Source: Kappaphycus alvarezii
Taxonomy: Eukaryota > Rhodophyta > Florideophyceae > Gigartinales > Solieriaceae
Direction: 5' to 3'
Assembly (NCBI GenBank): GCA_002205965.3
Contig: NADL03000005.1
Span: forward strand, 930,001 to 994,000
Length of the DNA stretch: 64,000 bases
The notes beneath the pieces were generated by a model. That model did not search any database and had not been told where the DNA came from. It saw only the letters and a list, made by a program, of their open reading frames with translations. The position numbers were made by a program, and so were the translations under genes. Shown here in pieces: positions 1-11,765 of this stretch (position 1 is the stretch's first letter; the number at the start of each line of letters is the position of its first letter).

Positions 1-649
1 TAGAAGGAAGTGAACTCCATGTGTCAATCGCATGTCAGCGTCACCTTCGCGCCGCGACTCGCAGTAAAAGGGTAAAGATACAGCAAGATGGAAAGATACG
101 GGTCATGTATTCAATTCAAAGAAGAGTTTCATGGCCGCATTTAGTACTGCTTAAACATATCACTATATCTGTAGGAATCAAACATAAGTCCCAAATTTTA
201 CTCAGGAGACATCGACTTCGATCAAAACCGCTCATGCGATCGCCCTTACTCTTTTTATGTCAGTAGAAATTATCAATTTGGTAGAGAATGAGATTGATTA
301 TCCTGCACCTATCCGGAGGCCATTATCTAATTACATAACGGAAATTATTTCGAAGCCATTTCTGTATTGAGTAAAACTTTTCGAAAAAATGTGACAAGGA
401 CTTCTTTCATTTTTAGTTCTACTATTTGTTCTTCTTCTATCAGCCTTCTACAACCAGACTAACACGGTATCTAGCATATTAGGTTAGAAAAATCAATTGA
501 TTGCACAGCTTATTTTGACCTGCTCAGTTACAGATATCTAAAGAAAAGTATCCAGTTCAGAGCGTAATGTAAGTGTTTGGTAAGGTGAATGTCGCGAGTA
601 GCCTTTCATAGCAGAAATTTCAGATATTTACATTCTCATTAATTAATCT
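1..649. other. AT-rich stretch, nothing recognised
   Basis: No open frame with a recognisable domain, no repeat structure and no RNA gene seen on either strand. Confidence 0.5.
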
Positions 650-967
650 ATGCCCCATGCTAGGGTGACGCAAATTTACCTTAAAATGACGGCCTTGTCC
701 CTAGTTTCGCCAACTGATGCTTGGGAGGGTATCAAATCATTTTCACTAATGTCCGGAACGGTTTATACCGAGCCACAAGGCTACGTAGACCGAAACATTC
801 CGGAGTTTAGAGCGACCAATTTTTCGGGAAACTGGCTGTGGGTTCTTGAGCGCACAAAAGATAATCGATGGTTGAACTGCTGGTTTATGGTTCCGGCAAA
901 CAGGTCGGAGCTCCAGACCAGGGCTTGTATAGAAAAGGCACTCAACGACAACAGAGATGAGTTTTAA
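650..967 (+). CDS. small unknown ORF (105 aa)
   Basis: ATG-initiated frame of 105 codons ending in TAA within AT-rich DNA. The composition is balanced (many W, N, R and E residues, one Cys) rather than low complexity, which is why it is listed. It shows no signal peptide, membrane segment or motif that I recognise, and no neighbouring gene supports it. It could be a chance frame or an exon of a decayed gene. Confidence 0.2.
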   Translation: MPHARVTQIYLKMTALSLVSPTDAWEGIKSFSLMSGTVYTEPQGYVDRNIPEFRATNFSGNWLWVLERTKDNRWLNCWFMVPANRSELQTRACIEKALNDNRDEF

Positions 968-3900
968 GAAAATAGCAGTGAATTCAAAGGTATTCCAGAA
1001 AAAGGATTATAGAGGTATCAAAATACAAGGCTCTGAAGGTTCATGTAGCAAATATCAGTGAGACTGACTAAACACCATGGCAAAGTTTTATTATTCCATT
1101 TGGCAATAATTCATAAAGTAATTTCTGATTGATAATGTTCGAGATGTCTCGAGAACAACGGCATATCGCCAATATGGCTTCATGTCATTGGCTTGGCACA
1201 AAGCGGTATTATCTTGTATTTTACACTGGTGTCTAGGCACAGTGCATACGTTACACTGACATCTTGTTACAGAATAAATTCTTGGTAACGGTTACTGGCG
1301 GATACTGCCAAGGAATTTTAGGTGATTTCTGGTCATCGTTGTAACACTAGCGTAGTCGATTAGTGTGGATGACTTTCATGTAGGCCCCCTCATGGCGATA
1401 TTTTAAGGCCTATATCAAACTTCTGTCAAATCCTGGAGTTCCTAATCGAAATCAACGCCTTTGTAAATATATAAAGTTCGTAGTGCTCCTATAAATGATT
1501 CATCAGAGCATCATGGCTGTCACAATCTTGTGTTACATGTTGACCATGCAGCTTTTGTGTAAGATTTTTATCTTATTTAATAAAAGGGAACTCCTCCGCA
1601 TTAATACGGGGTAGGATGCGTAGTCCTCCGCTTCTACATATGGAAATTAAGCCCTTCTGAACCGTATTTGAATAGTACAATTAAATTCATCTGGATGTAA
1701 AAATTGAAAAATGAAACTTCGTCAATGGTTTTTGGTGATAAAACTCGCTATGAATTTTAGTACGGGTGAAATGACCCTAAGTTTTCGTAATGTAATAATT
1801 ATGTACCAGGTATCAGGTAATAGTACGTTAAGACGTTTAACAGTGTTTAGTGCCCCACTCTCTTGATCTTGATAATTCTGTAGGCCACCCCTTATTTGGT
1901 CAATTATCAGCTTTTTCGACTTCTTAGAGGCAGCTCACCCCCTTCTTCAAGACTTGATTCTGATTTCCTGAGGAATAGTGCACTGTATGAGAAACAACTG
2001 AAGTTTAAATACTTTTCAATGGATAATAACTATTAATTTCAAGCTATTTTGTTACTATATAATCCTGAACTCTATTGACTTCATACATAGCCTTTTATAG
2101 GTGATTGTTTCGTCTCCGAGCTCTCGCTCACACGAGCACTTCACAATGCAGGTGTCTTTGATCATTTAAGTGCTTGTCCGGCTGGTTATACTCATCTTCC
2201 CAGCACATTTATTTTCGTATCTCTTTATTTTTTGGTTGCCCCTCGTATTAGCGCCTGACTTATTTCAATCTTGCTTTAATTTGATTCTCCAGTTTGTTTA
2301 GTTCAACTTCGAATTTCCACGTCGCATGGGAAAAACCCACCTTCCAAATGCGTTTTCCTTAGAAATGACACATTTTTTGACTCCAGATTCATGTCTCAAA
2401 TTATCTATCTTTTTCTTCCCTGCTTTTTCCTTTCATTTTCAATTATACCGTACTGCGTTTCGCGCTTCCCAGTTTCAGTAACTATATCCAAGTTGACCCG
2501 ACCTCCAGAGTGTCGACAGAGACACCACTCCGTTTCTCCTGGAAAGAATCACGGCTATGTTGCAACCCCAAATTTAAGTTTTTTTTAATGCAATGCTTCT
2601 GTATGTTTGGTTTGATCGCTGGGACTTTTTCTTGTCCCAGTGTGTAGATTCAGTTCAGCAATTTCAGCCTGGAAGGCGTGTTCACCTTCAGCCGCCCAAT
2701 TACAACAACTAAAGCTCCGCCATACTCAAGCCAGTCTTTTCCTAAATTCATCACATTGAAGCACTAGTTTCATAGAGCTGAGTTACTTGAACTCAGATTT
2801 GCTTGAGAATTAGTGAGATAACGCCTTTCTTGTCTGTTCCTTCCGGTTTCACTCGCTTTCCTCCTTAAAGGTGGAATTTCCTTTCCGAGAGGATACTGCA
2901 TCCCTCTGCCTTCCATTTCAATAGCACACGTGACAGTATACTTCATTATTGCGAGTGAGAAAGTATCAGAGGAAATTAGAGGGCTCTATCCTATTGAGAT
3001 CAGCTTAAGGCTGTACTTTACGACTCTAACGAAATTACCATACGAGATGCCGTTCTGTAGAGAATCTCTTAGTAACATTCAAAGTTAATTTTATCGATTG
3101 ATTTCACCGTGCGCAGGGCTCCAAACTTTTATGGCCAATTAAACGATCAAGGCGGGGAAAAGCAGGTCCGAACTCTCTCGACGACCTTATATATTCACAT
3201 GCGAACGAATAACGCAATATCAAAGCACTTCAGTATCAGGAGCATCTTTTTACTTGAAAGGGGCTAGTAGTTATTTTGGCCGCTATATCCATAATAGAAT
3301 TTACTTCATCTATTTCAGTTCCCAAGTGGCGCATCAAAAGGCTCAGAATCCTTAGAAGCTGTTGATATTCTACCTACATGAGATGCATCACGTAAAGATG
3401 TCACCGAGGATTCCACAACCGGCCTCTTATTGATCTGTTCGCTTTATTTGACTTATCAATGTACAAATTGAATTAAGACGGGTCATCAAAGTGATAGGAG
3501 TACATATCAGCATTTCGTTGTTGCTGAATTACTGCATGAGGTCAACTGATGAATAAATTTTCATTGGTTTGCAGCTAGCAACTTGGTGTACACTTATTTT
3601 CCTTTCAATTTAGTATTTGAACGCGAAAAAATTGCTAATTTTGAGGTATTAAAGTAATGAAGGAGTCAAACAGAGTTCAAAATGAGGTAAAATCCACTGT
3701 AAACATTCTGAAGGAGTCATTGAGTCGCAGATATAGGAAGAAAAAATATAATGCACATATGTGTACACCTTTTGACATATCTTTCCAGCCAATTATATCA
3801 GTCTAGGAGCGTGAGAATCATTCTGAGACTGAAAGTCGTCTTTGATTGACAAAAATTAATACTTAATCTCTTCGTGCCCGGCGAAAATTAAAGCATCGAA

Positions 3901-6207
3901 AGTACGCTTCCGTTATTTTATCGAACCCTAGACCTTTAGAATCATTATTTGATTCTTCGTGTATGACTGCGAGTTCTGGCACTGGCTTTAACGTTGATGG
4001 GGCCCATAAACTGCGCAAAATATCAGATTTGTGTATTAAAACACCTTGAGATGACGATAAACAATAGAAGTGCCTGTAGTTGAACTAAGTGAATTTTTTA
4101 GTGTGCTCGCATTGTTAAATTAAGTTAATGAAGGATCTATGTAAGTTTAGTGAACCAAATTCATACTCCAACATGTCTTCTCAAGTTTTGTTCCACTGTT
4201 TTACACAGTCTATTGCACTTGAAAGACTGGTGGAGGAAGATTAATGTGTTATATAGATCGCGATGTTGTATTTTTTTACGAAACATGTTTTATATTCTTG
4301 AGGCAAGTTGGACAAGAAAAATTCGAGAATTTGACCAAAAATTTAATTCATGTTGCATAAATTTGACAAACAGAATTCAATACGAAATAAAATAACATAC
4401 ATTTATCTTCATAGCCTGATTAACTTTAGGCAACCACTCTGACCAACTTCTAACGTAGCCGTTCGCTCCGTTTTAAACACAAAGCGGTATTTAATTTTTT
4501 TCACTTCTGGTGTAATGCCTACCCGTTCTCTGCGTCTCAATACAGACTACTGCGCGATCAATTTTACTCTCATTTCTAAAAATTTCTCTTACTTTCCCTT
4601 TCTATGGCGCCCGTACGTATGCTCGCAGCAAAAAACCAGGGAGAATTTTAAGTATCAGCCGAGTTCGATTAAAGAGAAGAAAAAAAGAATCTTAAAAAAG
4701 AGAAAGAGAAATAAAAAAAGGAAATACTGTAGTAGGGAACGAGAGCAGAGAATGTAGCAAAATGATAGGAAAGATGGATGTTGAATAACAACAAACGGAA
4801 CCTGAGAGATATTCCACCTATCTTCATCGTTTTCTTTAGTTGTAGTCAAAACAAAAATAATTTTAAAAGTAGAAAAATGTTTATATGTCGATCGGGGTTG
4901 AAAAAGAGGTCCAAATTATCACTGTGATGTTTCCCGGCTTTACGTACAGATTTAACATAAATTTGGCGCGGCGAGGTAAATTTTACTTTACGGCGACTAA
5001 TAAGAATCAACTATTCTAAAATTTCCGTAAACCACAAAACAAAATCGTAATTTTATATAAAAATTAATGGAACAATATCGTAACGCCTCTCGAAAATTAA
5101 AACATGTATTCATCTTTTGTTAGTCATCCATTGGTACTCATCAGGATATTTATTGATCTCCCTCATTAGTCGACGGAAGTTGATAGTAATGATTTCCTTT
5201 TAAAGACAAAATCTATGGCCATAGTGTTTGACTGGTCCGGATATACTTGTGTCCCTCTTTACCGGGAATATTTAGGATGTAAAGTGTTTAATAGCCCATG
5301 TATACAGTAAAACAGGTGTTTCCACTCTGATTAGCCAAAATAAAGTTGCATAAATCATCAAGAGAGAAGAGCATAATGATTCCTTGCCTGTCAAACATGA
5401 CGAGACGGTACTACAGTTCCATAGATCTGAGGTGCTAGAAAAATCGTTATCCATCAACACAGTCACCACTGGAGTTTTCGTCAATTAGTTCACGAGGGTC
5501 CGATTTTTGCGCTCTACTTCTCTCTTTTGATGTTCAAAGGAAGAATTGATTCTTGAAATTCTGGAGGGGTGTTGAGGTCTGAAAAAGATATGAAATTATT
5601 CATTTAGGATAGGGGTACCATTTTACTCGACAGTCCTGAGAATTAACTTTTTAAGCCAATTAATTAATTGTTTCCTCTTTCATACTTCTTTCCGCCTTGA
5701 ACACAGCCAATGGATCTGAAGTCTGTTAGAACTAAACTTCAGCTGCGAAAATTATATCTTTGTAATTTGAAAAAAACCGTTTCAGCATCTTCGAAGTTTT
5801 TTGCCTATTGTTGAGACCACACAATTGGAAAACCAGTGTAAAAATATGAAACGTGACACCATCTCGTCAAAAATTTCATTAAGCTCTAAAACAGAGATAA
5901 CCAAAAATAAGTTAGATTGGATAAAACACCCTCCCTTCCCTTCTCCATAAGAAGTTACTGGCCCAGTCTTGTCATGACCGTAGGAATATATGGGCCCGGT
6001 ATTATGAAGAACGGAAGAAAGAGTGCTTTATTCAGTCTAACCATCTTTTTTATTGATTAATATGTTTTCGTTATGTCATTCTACTACGAACGAGCTTCTA
6101 GTTCATCTGTGAGCAGAAACCACAGGGACCGTATGGAGTAAAGAGGGCACATAGGGCGGTTTAACCTCCCTACCCTTGTCCAGCAGGTTGTGTCGCGTAG
6201 ACAGCGA
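968..6207. other. long AT-rich region without recognisable genes
   Basis: Only short, unconvincing open frames. An A/G-rich low-complexity tract lies at about 4671-4760. No transposon protein signature, tRNA or long tandem array was recognised. It reads as decayed intergenic DNA. Confidence 0.45.
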
Positions 6208-6368
6208 AAGCCGGGAGATGCGGGACCAACCGGTAGATACGTCAGCCTACCGGGAGATGCGTCGGCCTACCGGGGGATGGATACATCTGCACTATAAAGT
6301 GCGGCAACGCGTATGGCCTACCGAGATATGGATACATCTGCCCTGCAAAGTGCGGCAACACGTACCGA
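6208..6368. repeat. minisatellite, 20-bp units then a 51-bp duplication
   Basis: Units of about 20 bp built on CCTACCGGGAGATGCGTCGG run through about 6208-6283. A 51-bp segment starting GGCCTACC at 6264 is then repeated from 6315 with a few substitutions, including GATGGATACATCTGC and AAGTGCGGCAAC. The short frames here (6176-6463) are translations of the repeat. Confidence 0.7.
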
Positions 6369-7060
6369 TTTTTCCAAATGGCCGTATACCTGTAGCGGCA
6401 GGGAGATACTTGAAGTCCATGGTGGTGCACAATTCCAACATCGATACTTAGACGTACTTCCAAGTTGGGCAGCGAGTTGGTGCCAGCGACATACTTGTGG
6501 AGTAGAAGAATTGTTCGGCTCGGAAGGGTTCAATTTTTGTTAAAATTTGATTCCTTTAATGCAACGGCTGTCCTCGATAAATTCAACGTTTACGGCAGAG
6601 TGAAAATAGACGTGCTTCTGGTATAGCTCAGGTTTTTGTATGCAGACTCAGATACTAGGTTCCCATCTTCGATGTCTGTCCTCTGTCTCCGATGTTCACT
6701 TTTTGTTCTCCCTTAGGTCGGCCCACAATACGATCTTCTCGCGAGGCTTGAGGCTCGAGCCGCGGTAATTGCGGTCACAACCTTCCCGGGGTACGAAATT
6801 CCCGCCCTTATAGATGCCGGACAGATCTTTGTCACCCTTTTCTTTTCCCAGTAGATGACGTCGTTGACTGGGATTGATGCACGTGATTACACCTCTGGAA
6901 GCCTTCTTTTAATCGGCAGTGGGCGTTATTCCGAGGGATCAGAGTAAAACAGAATGTTATACCTCGCTTGCAATCGGACAGGAAGGCAAATCTAATGGAA
7001 AACTAGACATCCTGTCGGACTGGAAGAACTCGCAGCACAGACAATCTTTTGTCGATATAC
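6369..7060. other. unassigned sequence
   Basis: Moderate GC, no convincing frame or repeat. Nothing recognised. Confidence 0.4.
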
Positions 7061-7218
7061 TAGGTGGGGGGGTTTGGGCGCACATCAGGTAATCGCTGGT
7101 TGAATTTAATGTACTGTTGCCCCTCTGGTCGAAGTGGTCGAGGCCCGAACACTCCACGGTCAAGGTTTATATAGACTCTGTCAATTTTTGAAAATCGCTA
7201 AAATAGTACTGAAATAAA
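7061..7218. repeat. degenerate extra copy of the foldback-element end
   Basis: Runs from a GGGGGGGTTTGGG block through GGTCGAGGC..., AAGGTTTATATAGACTCTG and TAGTACTGAAATAAA. The order and spacing match the outer part of the left inverted repeat at 7453-7600 (TTTGGGG, GGTCGAGGCTCG, CCTTTATATAGAG, TTGGTACTAAATCC), in the same orientation but more diverged. It is probably an older solo end of the same repeat family. Confidence 0.5.
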
Positions 7219-7835
7219 ATATTTTGATTAAAAAGTGAGCTTTACAGTAAAGAAATCGCTGGTTTCTCTCCGTGCCATGGCCCACACTGTATAGGTAGCT
7301 AAACAGTAATTTCGTGGCCCAAATTTGTGCACACGTGCCTTACAATGCTGTCCACAGTTTTGCACCACAACGCTCCAAATATCATTGCTTACACTGTCAG
7401 CTTGGCACTGTATGCCCTTTTTAAATAATTCATGATGGTGGTTGCGATTTATGGGTGAGGGTTTGTGGTTTGGGGGGGGTCTCTGGCCGGTCGAGGCTCG
7501 CACCCGGTCGACCAGCCTTTATATAGAGAGTCGCGAATTTATAAAACGCACAAATTGGTACTAAATCCTAGCAAAATGGAAAAGCAGCCCTTAGACCCCC
7601 TAATTTGCCTGTTTTGAGGCACGTCTACTGAACTGTTGTGCAGTGCAAGCTATTTGTGGCTCAAAGCCATGCATAGTACTGTACATGGCTCTCGTATTCC
7701 AAATTTGTGGCGATAATTGTTATGTGGCTCATGGTGGCCGGTGTCCTGGGGCCACAAGTTGTGGTACCGAGATCCATGTAAAGTACTGTACATGGCCACA
7801 AATTTGGAGTATAAGAGCCATCTACAGTACTATGT

Positions 7836-9612
7836 ATGGATTTGCCGAGATCTCAGCCGCCTTACATGCTGGGACTTCGGGGAATAGAAGATTCGAATGG
7901 ACGGAAGAAATGACGTCTGCTTTCGAGGAGCTGAAGGAAAAACTTACTTCGCCACCTGTGCTTGCCTACCCCGACTTCTCAGCTCCATTTGTCGTTGAGA
8001 CGGATGCATCGAAAGTCGCCATCGGGGCTGTTCTAGCACAAAAGAAAGAAGATGGAAAGGTACACCCGATCCAATATGCGAGCCGTACTATGAATTCATC
8101 TGAACGAAATTACAGTGCTAGCGAAAGAGAAGCTTTGGCCGTAATTTTTGCCTTGCGCAAGTTTCGCGTTTACCTATTATCGTCAGACCCCTTCCGGCTA
8201 ATCACCGATCACCAAGCTCTCCGGAATGCGTTCAAAAGGAAAGATGTCCACGGAAGGTTAGCGCGCTGGCTCGATTTTCTAGCCGAATATGATTTCACGA
8301 TAGAGTACCGAGCAGGGAAGGAAAATGCTCCGGCAGACTATCTCTCCCGCTTTGGTCTTCCAGAAAAACCAGGGTCAACATCGGACGAAGGGATGCTCGC
8401 CATGCTTACAGAGTCTCAGGTGACTAATCTCGATTTGGAATTCTTAGTGTTTGAGTAAGTTTGAGATTATTGAGGACAACGAAAAACTCAAACTTTCGGT
8501 CAAAAGGGGCGCAAAAAGCTTTATATTATGGGAAGGACAGCTGTTTCGACGGACCGCGAAGGGTATCCGAGCTATTCCACACATTTCATCCCGTGTAGGG
8601 ATACTTAGGATGTTCCACGACGAGATGGGACATTGGGATGTTCGAACCACCAAGCAGTTCGTGTTGGATCGATATTGGTGGCCTGGAGTCTATAGTGACA
8701 TTCACGAGTTTGTGAAGAGCTGTAGAGGATGTCAGGAGTCAAAGCCTTTGGTCCCTTACAAGACAACACTTTACGTGCCCCTGACAAATATATTCGAGAC
8801 TTATTCTATCGATTTTGCCGGTCCTCTTCCCGCCAAGCAAGGATCGAAAAATCGCTACATCCTAATAGCGGTGGAGCACCTAACGGGATGGCCGTTCGCC
8901 GTCGCGGCGGAATCGACTACGGCCCATGTAGTGATAGAGTTCGTTAAGAAAGAGATTATGTTGACTTTTGGCCCGCCGGTAAGAATGATATCGGATAATG
9001 CGACTTGCTTCACGTCAGGAGCTCTGGTGGACTTCATGAAAAGAAACGGTATCCTGGAGAACTATCCTGGCCTACGCACCCATGTCTAATGGAAGGGCAG
9101 AGCGGATGGTGCGAACTCTGAAATCTTCAGTAAAAAAGATGGTGTTGGAACACGGGGACGCATGGGAAGATGTACTCCCCACGGTCCTGTACGGCTACCG
9201 GCGTCGGCGGCTCTCGAGTGGTTTCTCCCCGTTTGAATTGATGTTCGGAGTACCACCCCGTCTGGTGCATACGGATGCTACGTCGACTCTTACAAACCCC
9301 ACCCAAGACCATAGAAACGAAACTACTGGCTTGCAGGGTGTGGAGAATGAATCGAGCCATGGAACAACTGAGGCCAAGAACGGTTTTGGGCGGAACAGGC
9401 ATCACGTTTCAGTGGGCGACTGGGTTTAGTAGCGCATGGGCATTCCTTAAGTTCTACTATCAAGTGGCCTGCATTATCCTCACAGTATTATGGACCGTGC
9501 CGTATCATTAAGGCAAAGCACCCTCGTTATGAATTAGCGTCACTTCATGGTCGCCAAACAAGGCGTCCCATTCATCCCGCTGACTGCAGCTTTACACAAG
9601 GCGACCCAAACA
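7836..9612 (+). pseudogene. Ty3/gypsy RNase H-integrase remnant
   Basis: The reading starts abruptly at the RT tail (FAEISAALH), directly after the left repeat. RNase H follows: VVETDASKVAIGAVLAQ, NYSASEREALAVIFALRKF, LITDHQALR and the closing AGKENAPADYLSR. A stop at 8456 changes frame. The integrase continues with an H-x3-GH / C-x2-C zinc-binding module (HDEMGHWDVR ... CRGCQ), the core aspartates in YSIDFAGP and MISDNATCF, a frameshift near 9050-9080, and the catalytic glutamate in NGRAERMVRTLK. A GPY/F-like end (SQYYGPCRIIKAKHPRYEL) lies in yet another frame to about 9612. Gag, protease and most of RT are absent. RNase H and integrase would normally degrade the RNA template and insert the cDNA; this copy cannot be functional. 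Confidence 0.9.
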
Positions 9613-9660
9613 TCTATGTTAAAATCTCTTAGTGATTTATTTTTCTGCGTTTTGCTTTAA

Positions 9661-9716
9661 AGGAAACAAAAAAAAAAAAAAAAAAGAAGAAGAAGAAGAA
9701 AAAAAAGAAAAAAATG
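9661..9716. repeat. A-rich / GAA tract
   Basis: A run of A, then GAA repeats, then A again, just after the gypsy remnant and before the right inverted repeat. It may mark the junction where the captured fragment ends. Confidence 0.6.
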
Positions 9717-10087
9717 ATTTTAGTACTCATTTGAACTTCGATTGTAAGAGCCCATTGGATTTCAAGCCGTCCCGTGGCCTGCTGTAGGGGGAGGATAGTG
9801 TTGTGGCTCAGTGGCCGGTGTCCTGTGGCCACAAATTATGGTCCCGAGAGCCATGTACAGTACGTACATGGCCACAAATTGGATACGAGAGCCATGTACA
9901 GTACTGTGCATGGCTCTGAGCCACAAATGGCGTGTACTGCACAACAGTACAGAAGGCGCCTCAAAACAGGCGAATAGGGGGGTCTAAGGGCTTTTGCATT
10001 TTGCAGGAATTTAGTACAATTTGTGTTTTAGAAATTTGCGAACTCTATATATAAAGGCTGGTCGACGGGGATGCGAGCCTCAACCGC

Positions 10088-10212
10088 CAGAAAACACCCC
10101 CAAACCGCAAACCACCACCCCAAACCTCAAACCACCACCCCCAAACCTCAAACCACCACCCCCAAACCTCAAACCGCCACCCCAAACAACAAACCACACC
10201 CAAAACCCAACC
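10088..10212. repeat. C/A-rich minisatellite (about 20-21 bp unit)
   Basis: Repeats of AAACCTCAAACCACCACCCC with variants, overlapping the outer edge of the right inverted repeat. The complementary GGTTTGTGGTTTGGGG block sits at the outer edge of the left repeat, so the array belongs to the element end. It is not a canonical telomere repeat. Confidence 0.75.
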
Positions 10213-10269
10213 CAAAACAACACCACCTCAAAAGTTGCTGTCCTCTTCTCTGTTGTCCTTAAGGCAGTG

Positions 10270-10409
10270 GTTTCCCTTGTCTTCTTGGACTTAAGGTGTG
10301 CATCTCGAAGTTCAAGGGGCAATACCCATTATACTGCAGGTGTCCCTTGTCTCTTTGGACTTTCGGTGCTTAGCTCGAATTTCAAGGGGGCAATACCCTT
10401 AGTGACTGC
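10270..10409. repeat. 70-bp tandem duplication
   Basis: Two 70-bp units starting at 10270 (GTTTCCCTTGTC) and 10340 (GTGTCCCTTGTC), each containing TTGGACTT, TCGAA-TTCAAGGGG and CAATACCC. They have diverged by roughly a dozen substitutions. Confidence 0.75.
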
Positions 10410-11165
10410 TTTACTCTAAAAACCTTCTGGAACTTCGAGGAATTATTGGAGGGTAGGTAACTCATTACGGACCCCGAGGATCATCAAAGGTACAGGAACT
10501 CCGTCGGAGGGAAGAAAGAAGGCCTCGTCAACAAATCACAGAAGGGGAGAGCTCTGCCATCACAGCTTACCCGAAGCACCCCTTATTGACGACGAGGCCA
10601 AGGAGGGGTCCGAAGAAGCCGAACAGGTCTCCATCCGGTCTGGTCTACTTCCCAGGCTCTAGCTACTCAAGACAACCCCCTCGTTCTCCGCAGCCTTCGT
10701 CCGTCCTTCTCACCGTACAACCGCGCTGGGTCTCTTCCTGTAGCTACTTCCTCCCGGGCCCAGGCCCGCATTGACCTTTCTGTACTACAGCTTTCAAGGT
10801 TGCAACGGATCGGGAGAGAAGGGAGAGGAACAAGAAAGGCAAAAAGCTAATTTCACTGTCGCATCTGCGACATCGAGTTGTCAGTTCCGGCAAAGCCGCA
10901 CGAGGCTGGCGGGAGCACCAAGGGCAGAACAAATGTTAAGGAAGAGCAAGGATCCTCCGCGGTGTACGATTGCGACATTACTTCGCCCAGGAGATCGACC
11001 TAGAGACCACCGGCATAGTAACAAGCACCGAGGAGGCTTCCTTTCTCCGACAAGAGACGTAATTAGAGTATTTTATTGACTAAAAAACAAAAAGAAAAAC
11101 AAAAAAAGAAGGAAGGAAAAAAAAAGAAAAACAAAACAAAAGAAACAAAAGAAATAAAATTAGAA
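10410..11165. other. unassigned GC-richer segment ending in an A-rich tail
   Basis: Short frames rich in R, P and S (10586-10774, 10771-11079) show no domain. From about 11085 to 11165 the sequence becomes AAAAC/AAAG-rich, like the 3' tail of a plus-strand retroelement, so this may be a decayed retroelement end. The family was not identified. Confidence 0.3.
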
Positions 11166-11381
11166 GCCCTCGAATAGAGATGCGAAAAAAACAGAACCCC
11201 TTCCAGTGCCCAACAAAAACAAGCACTATTACATGACGTAATGATGGTGCACCTTGTTGCTCAGATCCCAAAAGTCACGCCTTTTACTTACAGAGGTTTA
11301 CAAGACGTACTGCACTGCACGTGATCCATTTTATTTCAGTCGGGGTGTTCGTCAAAGTACATGTCACAGGAAGGGTTACTG

Positions 11382-11765
11382 TCATTGTCGGTTCAAAAAC
11401 GGACCCTCACCGTGACACGGCATGCGAGAGAATAGGGCGGTAGCAACACCGGACCAGGTTGCGCAGCTTAGGCACTGCAGAGGTTGCCTTTTGACATGAT
11501 TAAAGCGGCGCGCGGACCGAAACGCGATATATTTGGCGCAATCTTCAACGATTTGTCGCGAACGTGTGGACAGGGCACCGAGAGTATCAAACGCTGATGG
11601 GACAAAATGCCGTTGGACATAACTTGCAGGGCGGGATCCGTATCCAGTGACAGCGGGCAACATGAGCGCGTCACGGACCATCCGGCCATGTGACCGACGT
11701 TTGGCGCCATCGCCGAGTTCTGGCAGCATCACCGCACTTCCCTGCTGCATAGCGCTTAGAGCCAT
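11382..11765 (-). pseudogene. LINE ORF2 C-terminal remnant
   Basis: The frame carries FVPSAFDTLGALS, then ...RSRQIVEDCAKYIAFRSAR..., then LSCATWSGVATALFSRMP. The same order (F-P-AFD-LG, about 25 residues, R-LYQ-LS-IWS, A, R-P) recurs at 31.9-32.1 kb and 46.7-47.0 kb, so this is the C-terminal tail of one repeated non-LTR retrotransposon family. RT is absent, consistent with 5' truncation. The upstream open frame 11791-12033 on the same strand may belong to it but is not recognisable. Confidence 0.7.

Larger units (their letters stand above)
7453..10131. mobile_element. foldback-like element with long inverted ends around a gypsy fragment
   Basis: The sequence at 7453-7710 is matched in inverted orientation by about 9873-10131. 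Shared landmarks from outside in are a GGTTTGTGGTTTGGGG block, GAGGCTCGC, GTCGACCAGCCTTTATATA, ACAAATT-GTACTAAAT, GCCCTTAGACCCCC, CGCCTGTTTTGAGGC, TGTTGTGCAGT and a palindrome AGCCATGCA(C/T)AGTACTGTACATGGCT. The inner left part (7724-7838) instead repeats the inner right part (9796-9910) in direct orientation, so the ends are partly palindromic themselves. A Ty3/gypsy RNase H-integrase remnant fills the centre. LTRs would be direct repeats, so this is not an ordinary LTR element. It could be a foldback/MITE-like element that captured a gypsy piece, or two opposed solo repeats flanking one. No clear target duplication was seen. Confidence 0.6.

Noticed and set aside
21..266. 81-codon frame at the window start
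   Set aside because: GTG start, no domain, AT-rich context; no support as a gene.
4655..4849. Phe/Leu-rich minus-strand frame that looks like a membrane helix
   Set aside because: It is translation of an A/G-rich low-complexity tract.
7643..7835. N-terminal extension of the RNase H frame as part of the protein
   Set aside because: This part is translation of the element's left repeat (palindromic CATGTACAGTAC units), not RT sequence.
10088..10212. Telomere-like or CRISPR-like array
   Set aside because: Units are about 20 bp, contiguous, degenerate and part of the element end; no spacers, and the motif is not a known telomere repeat.
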